DNA of 64,000 nucleotides from an uncultured Rhodospirillales bacterium (GTDB lineage Bacteria > Pseudomonadota > Alphaproteobacteria > ATCC43930 > CGMCC-115725), in assembly GCA_903822185.1 (NCBI GenBank), contig CAIJOA010000001.1, positions 1-64,000 on the forward strand, written 5' to 3'. The position numbers were made by a program, and so were the translations under genes. How positions within the stretch are numbered: the stretch's first letter is position 1; every line of letters begins with the position of its first letter. The notes under the pieces are model-generated. The model worked only from the letters and a program-made list of their open reading frames with translations, ran no database searches and had not been told where the DNA came from. Below, in pieces: positions 58,768 through 64,000 of the stretch.

Positions 58768-59724
58768 ATGTCCGATCTGCCGAAATCCGTCTCGATCAAT
58801 GAAGAAGGCCCGCGCGAAGGCTTTCAGATTGAAAAAGGCCCGATCACGACCGACCGTAAGGTCGAGTTGATCGATGCGCTGTCGGAAACGGGTCTTAAGC
58901 AGATCCAGATTGTCTCCTTCGTCAGCGCCCAGGCGGTGCCGGGGATGGCCGACGCCGAAGAGGTGGTACAGCGTTTCAAACCGAAGGACGGCATTCGTTA
59001 CAAGGCGTTGTGGCTCAACGATCGTGGCCTCGAACGTGCCTTGCAGGCAAAACCGCTGCATGTGACCGGTGCTGTGTCGCTGACGGCATCCGAAACTTTC
59101 CTCAAGCGTAACCAGCGCCGGACCCTCGCCGAGAATCTGGCGGCGCAGCACAAGACGATGGAGATGTTCAAGGGCAACAACGTGCCGGTCGAGCGCGGTT
59201 CGATCATGGCGGCGTTCGGCTGCAACTTCGAAGGCGATATTCCGATATCGACAGTGCTGATGCAGGTGCAGCAGATCCTCGATGTTGCGGCGGAACACAG
59301 CCTGACGATCAAGGAACTCAACCTCGCCGATACGATGGCCTGGGCGACACCTTTGTCGATCAAGCGCGTCGTCGGCGCCGTGCGCGAAAAGCATCCGCAG
59401 TTGCGGATCAATCTGCATCTTCACGACACACGGGGCATGGGCGTCGCCAATGCTTATGCCGGGCTGGAGATGGGCGTCGATAGTTTCGATGCTTGCGTTG
59501 CTGGTCTTGGTGGCTGCCCTTTCGCGGCCCATGCCAGCGCGGCGGGGAATGTCTGCACCGAGGATCTGGTCTTCATGTGCCAAGAGATGGGCATCGAAAC
59601 CGGGATCGATCTCGACCGGATGATCGAAGTGGCGAAGCTGGCCGAGGATATCGTCGGCCACGATCTGCCGGGGGCGGTGATGAAAGGCGGCAGCCTCACG
59701 GCGCTGCGCGCCAAGCTGCATTGA
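58768..59724 (+). CDS. HMG-CoA lyase-like (DRE-TIM) aldolase
   Basis: The 318-residue TIM barrel has the metal ligands H217 and H219 (NLHLHD), and the active-site Cys250 block GLGGCPFAAHASAAGNV. The N-terminal signature reads EEGPREGFQ, with Glu17 replacing the metal-binding Asp of GPRDGLQ in HMG-CoA lyases. It likely cleaves a 3-hydroxy-acyl-CoA, but not necessarily HMG-CoA. GAGG precedes the start. It is the third gene of the operon. Confidence 0.9.
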   Translation: MSDLPKSVSINEEGPREGFQIEKGPITTDRKVELIDALSETGLKQIQIVSFVSAQAVPGMADAEEVVQRFKPKDGIRYKALWLNDRGLERALQAKPLHVTGAVSLTASETFLKRNQRRTLAENLAAQHKTMEMFKGNNVPVERGSIMAAFGCNFEGDIPISTVLMQVQQILDVAAEHSLTIKELNLADTMAWATPLSIKRVVGAVREKHPQLRINLHLHDTRGMGVANAYAGLEMGVDSFDACVAGLGGCPFAAHASAAGNVCTEDLVFMCQEMGIETGIDLDRMIEVAKLAEDIVGHDLPGAVMKGGSLTALRAKLH

Positions 59725-59740
59725 GCGGGAGAGCATAAAA

Positions 59741-60736
59741 ATGAACCACGCAATGCCGATGTCGCCGCTCGGTCCGGTCAAGATGGCGATCACCGTCGAT
59801 GACCTGTTTCTCTTTCATGGCTCGCCGATGCCGCAGGGATATGATTCGCATATCACCGCGCGCGGCCTGACCAAAGCGTTCAAAAGTCATGGCGCGAAAG
59901 GCGTCTATGCTTTCTCGAACACCGCGCCGACCGAGAACAATACCGACCTGTTGCGCGTCTTCGATCATTGGGTCGAAGAAGGCCATCACGTCGCCAACCA
60001 CACCCATCATCATGCCAGCCTCAACTGGGTCGATGCCAAATCCTATATCGGCGATATCGAACGCTCGGCCGAGATCATCGAGCCCTGGATCGCCAAGGCG
60101 CCGAAACGCTGCTTTCGCTATTGCATGGATATGTGGGGCGATACGCAGGAAAAGCTCGAGGCGGTTTCAGCCTATCTGAAAAGCGCCGCCTATACGCCGG
60201 TGCCGATCAGCGTCGGCTTCCACGATGCTCGTTTCGTCGCGTCCTATTGGCGGACGCTGAAGGCGGACGATAAGGAAGGCGCGGCTTGGATGCGGCGCGG
60301 TTATATCGACGCCGCTCTGCACGAATTGCGGCTTCACTGTGCCAGTGCTCGCGCCGTGTTCGGCCGCGATCCGGTTCATATCTGGCTGATCCACGGCACG
60401 CCGATCGCCAGCGATTGCCTCGGCGAAATTCTCGACGCTTTCCAGGCGGCGGGTGTCGAATTCGTTTCTCTGGACGAGGCTTTGGCCGATCCGATGAATG
60501 CGGATGTGCCGCCACGTCTCAGCCCGGAATTTCTGCACCAGGTCGAGAAATGGGCGATCGTCAAAGGTGTGCCGGTCGATGACCGTCCGCCGTCCATTCT
60601 TGCGGATATCGAAAAGCTTCATCCGGCGCCCGGCGAAAGCGGCGCCGAGGTCTTTCGCCGCATGACCAGTCAACTACCGGGCCGGCTCGGCGCAACCGTG
60701 ATGCCGTTCCCGTTGGCCGATTGCCAGCGCGGATGA
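59741..60736 (+). CDS. Polysaccharide-deacetylase-fold (NodB) hydrolase
   Basis: The 331-residue protein has the NodB metal motifs TVDD (18-21) and HTxxH (H87 to H91 in NHTHHHAS). There is no signal peptide, so it works in the cytoplasm. That and the catabolic operon argue against a wall polysaccharide substrate; the CE4 fold also serves small amides and ring compounds. It follows the aldolase gene by 16 bases and precedes the importer genes by 52 bases. Confidence 0.88.
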   Translation: MNHAMPMSPLGPVKMAITVDDLFLFHGSPMPQGYDSHITARGLTKAFKSHGAKGVYAFSNTAPTENNTDLLRVFDHWVEEGHHVANHTHHHASLNWVDAKSYIGDIERSAEIIEPWIAKAPKRCFRYCMDMWGDTQEKLEAVSAYLKSAAYTPVPISVGFHDARFVASYWRTLKADDKEGAAWMRRGYIDAALHELRLHCASARAVFGRDPVHIWLIHGTPIASDCLGEILDAFQAAGVEFVSLDEALADPMNADVPPRLSPEFLHQVEKWAIVKGVPVDDRPPSILADIEKLHPAPGESGAEVFRRMTSQLPGRLGATVMPFPLADCQRG

Positions 60737-60788
60737 CGATGCGATCGGATAAACGACGGTATAAACCATCAAAATATCAGGGGGGATC

Positions 60789-61946
60789 ATGACGCGGTCA
60801 TTATTGGTTGCGACGGCTTTTGCGGGACTGATCGCGGCGGCGCCGGCACATGCCGACAAGACGCTGTTTCTCGGCGGTATCGGCGATCTTAGCGGGCAGG
60901 GCGCGGTCTGGGGACAGGCGCTGCAAGGCGCACTCCGCATGGTGCAGCAAGAGGTCAACGACGCAGGCGGCATCAAGATCGGCAACGAGACCTATAAGAT
61001 TTCCACGACGACCTACGACGATGCCTATCAGTCGCAGAAAGCGGTCGCCGCGGCGAACCGCCTGATCGATCAGGACGAAGCCAAATTCGTGTTGGGGCCG
61101 TTGGCGGCATCAGGCGCGATCGCGGCCAAGCCGATCTTTGAGCAGAACCAGGTCATCGACCTTGTCGTCGGCGCTTATTCGCGCAAGGTGATGGAAGGAA
61201 ATCCGAAATATATCTTCCGTGTTTCCAACACACCGGTCGAATTCATCAAGCCGATCCTGACCTGGCTGAAGGCAAATAACGGCGACAAGATCAAACGCGT
61301 CGTCGTCATGAATCCCAATGACGAAGCCGGTTGGGACATGCAGGAGCTCGAAACCAAAAGCTATGCCGAACATGGTTTCGATCTCGTCGCGAAAGAACTC
61401 TACGAACGTTCGACGAAAGATTTTCAGCCGATTCTGACCCGGCTGATCGCGCAGAATCCCGACATGATCGACATGGCCGGTTCGTCGCCGGCCAGCGCAG
61501 GCCTCATCGTCCGGCAGGCGCGCGAGATGGGTTACAAGGGAAAGTTCATCAAGATCGGCGGGCCGGGTCCGCGTGAAATCCTGACGGCGGCCGGCAAGGA
61601 AGCCGCTGAAGGCGTGATGCAATATATCCCGGCCGATCCCTCGACCGAGGGATACAAGAAGCTCAGCGAACGCTTCGCCAAGCTCTACGGTCACGACATG
61701 GACCCCAGCGCGCTGACCAATTACGACGCGTTGAAAATCCTTCTCGCTGCGATGCAGAAGGCCGGTTCGATCGAGACCGACAAGGTAGCGGCCGCCATCC
61801 CGCAGGTGATGCCGTTCAAGTCGATTGCCGGCGGCGACATCGTCCTCGGCGGCAAAAGCGATTACGGCAGCGATCATCAGTTCATCAATCCCATCTTCGT
61901 GGGGACGACGACCGATGGCGGCCTCAAGATCGTGCAGATGCAGTAG
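60789..61946 (+). CDS. Branched-chain-type ABC substrate-binding protein
   Basis: The 385-residue protein has a signal peptide ending PAHA and a LivK-like Peripla_BP fold: DKTLFLGGIGDLSGQGAVWG, GALRMVQQEVNDAGGIKIG, TTTYDDAYQSQKAVAAANRLI. This family binds branched amino acids, amides, urea and aromatic acids. GGGGGG lies before the ATG. It feeds the two permeases and the ATPase that follow. Confidence 0.94.
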   Translation: MTRSLLVATAFAGLIAAAPAHADKTLFLGGIGDLSGQGAVWGQALQGALRMVQQEVNDAGGIKIGNETYKISTTTYDDAYQSQKAVAAANRLIDQDEAKFVLGPLAASGAIAAKPIFEQNQVIDLVVGAYSRKVMEGNPKYIFRVSNTPVEFIKPILTWLKANNGDKIKRVVVMNPNDEAGWDMQELETKSYAEHGFDLVAKELYERSTKDFQPILTRLIAQNPDMIDMAGSSPASAGLIVRQAREMGYKGKFIKIGGPGPREILTAAGKEAAEGVMQYIPADPSTEGYKKLSERFAKLYGHDMDPSALTNYDALKILLAAMQKAGSIETDKVAAAIPQVMPFKSIAGGDIVLGGKSDYGSDHQFINPIFVGTTTDGGLKIVQMQ

Positions 61947-61985
61947 TGCCGCACGAGACGCGTTAAGCACGAAAGCAGCCCCCCG

Positions 61986-62843
61986 GTGGGTCAACTTCTG
62001 GCGCAAATTCTGGTCAACGGCCTGATTTCAGGTTCGACCTACGTCCTGGTCGCGCTCGGCTTCACGATGATTTCGGGCATCATGCGGGTGCTGAATTTCG
62101 CGCATGGTGAGTTCTATATGATGGGGGCCTACGGCGTTTACGTTCTGACGCAATATGGCCTCGGCTATTTTCCCGCCTTGTTGATCGGCGCGATTATCGT
62201 CGGCGCCTTCGGCGTTGTCATGGAGCGGCTGATTTTCCGCTGGGTGATTGGGCGCGAGGTCAACGGCCTCATCGTTGCGCTCGGCCTCTCCGTCGTGTTG
62301 AAGGCCCTGGCCTTGATCATTTTCGGACCGGTTGAATTGGCTGTCACGCGTCCGGTGCATGGCACGCTCGATCTCGGCTCGGTGTCGATCCCGTACGATC
62401 GTCTTCTGGTTGGCGGATGCGCCTTCGGCATCATGCTGCTGTTCTACTTCTTCCTCACCTTCACCCGCGTCGGTCTTGCGATGCGGGCTGTGGCCCAGGA
62501 TGAAAAGATCGCGGCGATCCAGGGTGTCCGTCCCAGCTTCATCCACGCGGCGGCGTTTGGTCTCGGCTGTCTGCTCGCCGGCTTGGCCGGCGGATTGATG
62601 GCGCCGATCTATACCGTCAATCCGACGATCGGCGAGCTGCCGATGGGTAAGGCCTTCGTCATCGTCATCCTCGGCGGGCTTGGCAGCATCCCGGGCGCGG
62701 TCGTCGGCGGCCTGCTGTTGGGCATTGCCGAATCTTTCTTCTCGACGCTGATCGACGGCACGGTTTCCGCGATGTTGGTCTTTGCGCTGGTCGTCCTCGT
62801 GATCATCGTCCGGCCGCAAGGGCTGATGGGCCGTTCGTTATGA
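61986..62843 (+). CDS. Branched-chain-type ABC permease, LivH-like
   Basis: The 285-residue integral membrane protein has about eight helices and the LivH signature TYVLVALGFTMISGIMRVLNFAHGEFYM. The conserved coupling-loop region is RVGLAMRAVAQDEKIAAIQG. The start is a GTG at 61986, with no clear ribosome site. It overlaps the next permease gene by four bases. Confidence 0.94.
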   Translation: MGQLLAQILVNGLISGSTYVLVALGFTMISGIMRVLNFAHGEFYMMGAYGVYVLTQYGLGYFPALLIGAIIVGAFGVVMERLIFRWVIGREVNGLIVALGLSVVLKALALIIFGPVELAVTRPVHGTLDLGSVSIPYDRLLVGGCAFGIMLLFYFFLTFTRVGLAMRAVAQDEKIAAIQGVRPSFIHAAAFGLGCLLAGLAGGLMAPIYTVNPTIGELPMGKAFVIVILGGLGSIPGAVVGGLLLGIAESFFSTLIDGTVSAMLVFALVVLVIIVRPQGLMGRSL

Positions 62844-63781
62844 GGCTCGGCCGGTTCGCCTTGGTTTTTGCGGCGGTCATGGCGGTACTCGTCGCCGTTC
62901 CGTTCTATTTTCCGCAGCGTTACATCATCCATATCTGCGTCATGACCGCGCTATTCGTGACGTTGGGCCTCAGCATGAATTTGATGTTGAGGACCGGGCT
63001 CGTTTCACTTGCCCATTCGGCCTTCATGGCAATCGGGTCCTATACCTCGGCGCTGTGCATGATGCGGCTGGGATGGCCGTTCTCGGTATCGTTTCTCGCA
63101 TCGGGCCTGATGGTCGCGCTGCTCGCGCTGGTGAGCGGACCGATCTTTCTGCGCATCAAGGGCGTCTATTTCATCCTGCTGACCTATGCCTTGAGCCAGG
63201 TCGTGATGCTGAACTTCATGGAATGGGTCAGCCTTTTCGGCGGCAATAGCGGCCTCAGCGACATTCCGCGGCCCGTCCTGTTCGGCATGGTCTTCAACAC
63301 GGCGCGTCAGTTCTATTGGATGGCGCTTGCCTTGGCGGGGGTGAGCTTTCTGGTGGCGCGAACGATCTATCGCTCGGCGCTCGGAACGATCATCGATGCG
63401 ATCAAGGAAGAAGAACGGTTGGCGTCTTCTCTGGGCCTCAACGCGATGGGCTTTCGCGTTCTGATCTTCTGCATCAGCGGTTTCATCGCCGGGCTCAGCG
63501 GCAGCGTCTATGCGCATTATATGACGTTCTTGTCGCCTGAGGCCTTTACCGGTGTGATGATCGATGTGATTCTGATCAACGTCTTCGGCGGGGCAGCATC
63601 GCCGATCGGCCCTGTCCTCGGGGCCATTATTCTGATTCCGCTGCCCGAATTGCTGCGTGACGCGCAGGAATATCAGATCCTCGCCTACGGCATTCTTTTG
63701 ATCGCGCTGCAGCTGTTCCTGCCGGAAGGGCTGATCGGGCTTTGCCGACGCATCCTCAGTGCGCGGTGGCGCCGGTCATGA
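62840..63781 (+). CDS. Branched-chain-type ABC permease, LivM-like
   Basis: The 313-residue protein has about nine helices with the LivM blocks LGLSMNLMLRTGLVSLAHSAFMAIG, GPIFLRIKGVYFILLTYALSQ and SALGTIIDAIKEEERLASSLG, the ATPase-coupling loop. The stop overlaps the ATPase start by ATGA, so the subunits are translated together. Confidence 0.94.
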   Translation: MRLGRFALVFAAVMAVLVAVPFYFPQRYIIHICVMTALFVTLGLSMNLMLRTGLVSLAHSAFMAIGSYTSALCMMRLGWPFSVSFLASGLMVALLALVSGPIFLRIKGVYFILLTYALSQVVMLNFMEWVSLFGGNSGLSDIPRPVLFGMVFNTARQFYWMALALAGVSFLVARTIYRSALGTIIDAIKEEERLASSLGLNAMGFRVLIFCISGFIAGLSGSVYAHYMTFLSPEAFTGVMIDVILINVFGGAASPIGPVLGAIILIPLPELLRDAQEYQILAYGILLIALQLFLPEGLIGLCRRILSARWRRS

Positions 63782-64000
63782 CGGCGGTCCTCAGCGTCAC
63801 GGATATCTCGCGCCAGTTCGGCGGCCTGCAAGCCTTGTCCGATGTGGCTTTCACCACAGTGCCCGGCGAGATCTTCGGCATCATCGGGCCGAACGGGGCA
63901 GGGAAGACGACGCTCTTCAACGTCATCACCGGTGCCTTTCCACCTTCGACCGGCAAGGTCGTGTTCGAAGGCACGCCGGTGGCGGGCCTATCGATGGACA
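63778..64000 (+). CDS. Branched-chain-type ABC ATPase, LivG-like (cut by window end)
   Basis: The first 74 residues are in the window: TAVLSVTDISRQFGGLQAL, then Walker A GPNGAGKTT in IIGPNGAGKTTLFN. The rest lies beyond the edge. Being the fourth subunit, it completes the importer with the binding protein and permeases; a LivF partner probably follows. Confidence 0.93.
   Translation, partial: MTAVLSVTDISRQFGGLQALSDVAFTTVPGEIFGIIGPNGAGKTTLFNVITGAFPPSTGKVVFEGTPVAGLSMD

Overview
The window is about 64 kb of GC-rich DNA from an alphaproteobacterium, most likely of Rhodospirillales type. The evidence is a GcrA cell-cycle regulator with GANTC sites upstream, a DUF4167 protein, the order ubiG / lysC - ptsP / rodZ-like - ispG - hisS - prfA - prmC - DUF4167 - clpB, many ATGA or TGATG start-stop overlaps, and NPDH-type catabolic genes typical of soil or water alphaproteobacteria. 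No species can be named from the sequence alone.

Region 1 (1-31.3 kb) is housekeeping. It opens with the 5' part of an OmpA-type lipoprotein gene, a tRNA-Arg(ACG) and a single-domain response regulator. A tightly overlapped queA-tgt-queF-queG operon covers late queuosine synthesis. Then come a class V aminotransferase with a membrane sulfatase-fold protein, tatA-hisC, an anchored nuclease-like protein, a MoxR/CoxE-type pair separated by a palindromic repeat, gcrA, a double cold-shock-domain gene, divergent ubiG and lysC, a flavin oxidoreductase, ptsP, a RodZ-like protein, ispG, hisS, an unusual hemA (glutamyl-tRNA reductase type), prfA, prmC, DUF4167, clpB behind a good RpoH-type promoter, and an M23 peptidase.

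Region 2 (31.4-55.6 kb) is an accessory island of catabolic type. It holds two LLM flavin monooxygenases, a flavin reductase, two MetE-like zinc TIM-barrel proteins, a dienelactone hydrolase, an alpha/beta hydrolase, a tautomerase, a VOC protein, a class II aldolase, an MFS carrier, a nitroreductase with an apparent 5' frameshift, LysR and AraC regulators, and six periplasmic substrate-binding proteins with no permease or ATPase gene beside them. Four of the six lie in one seven-gene run (45.5-52.5 kb). Embedded in it is a small envelope/stress group (42.4-45.4 kb) with two micro-proteins, and a stand-alone BLUF blue-light sensor at 52.9 kb.

Region 3 (55.9-64 kb) is a second catabolic operon: enoyl-CoA hydratase, ADP-forming acyl-CoA ligase, HMG-CoA-lyase-like aldolase, a polysaccharide-deacetylase-fold hydrolase, then a branched-chain-type ABC importer (binding protein, two permeases, ATPase cut by the window end). 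It looks like uptake, CoA activation and cleavage of a carboxylic acid whose identity cannot be read from the sequence.
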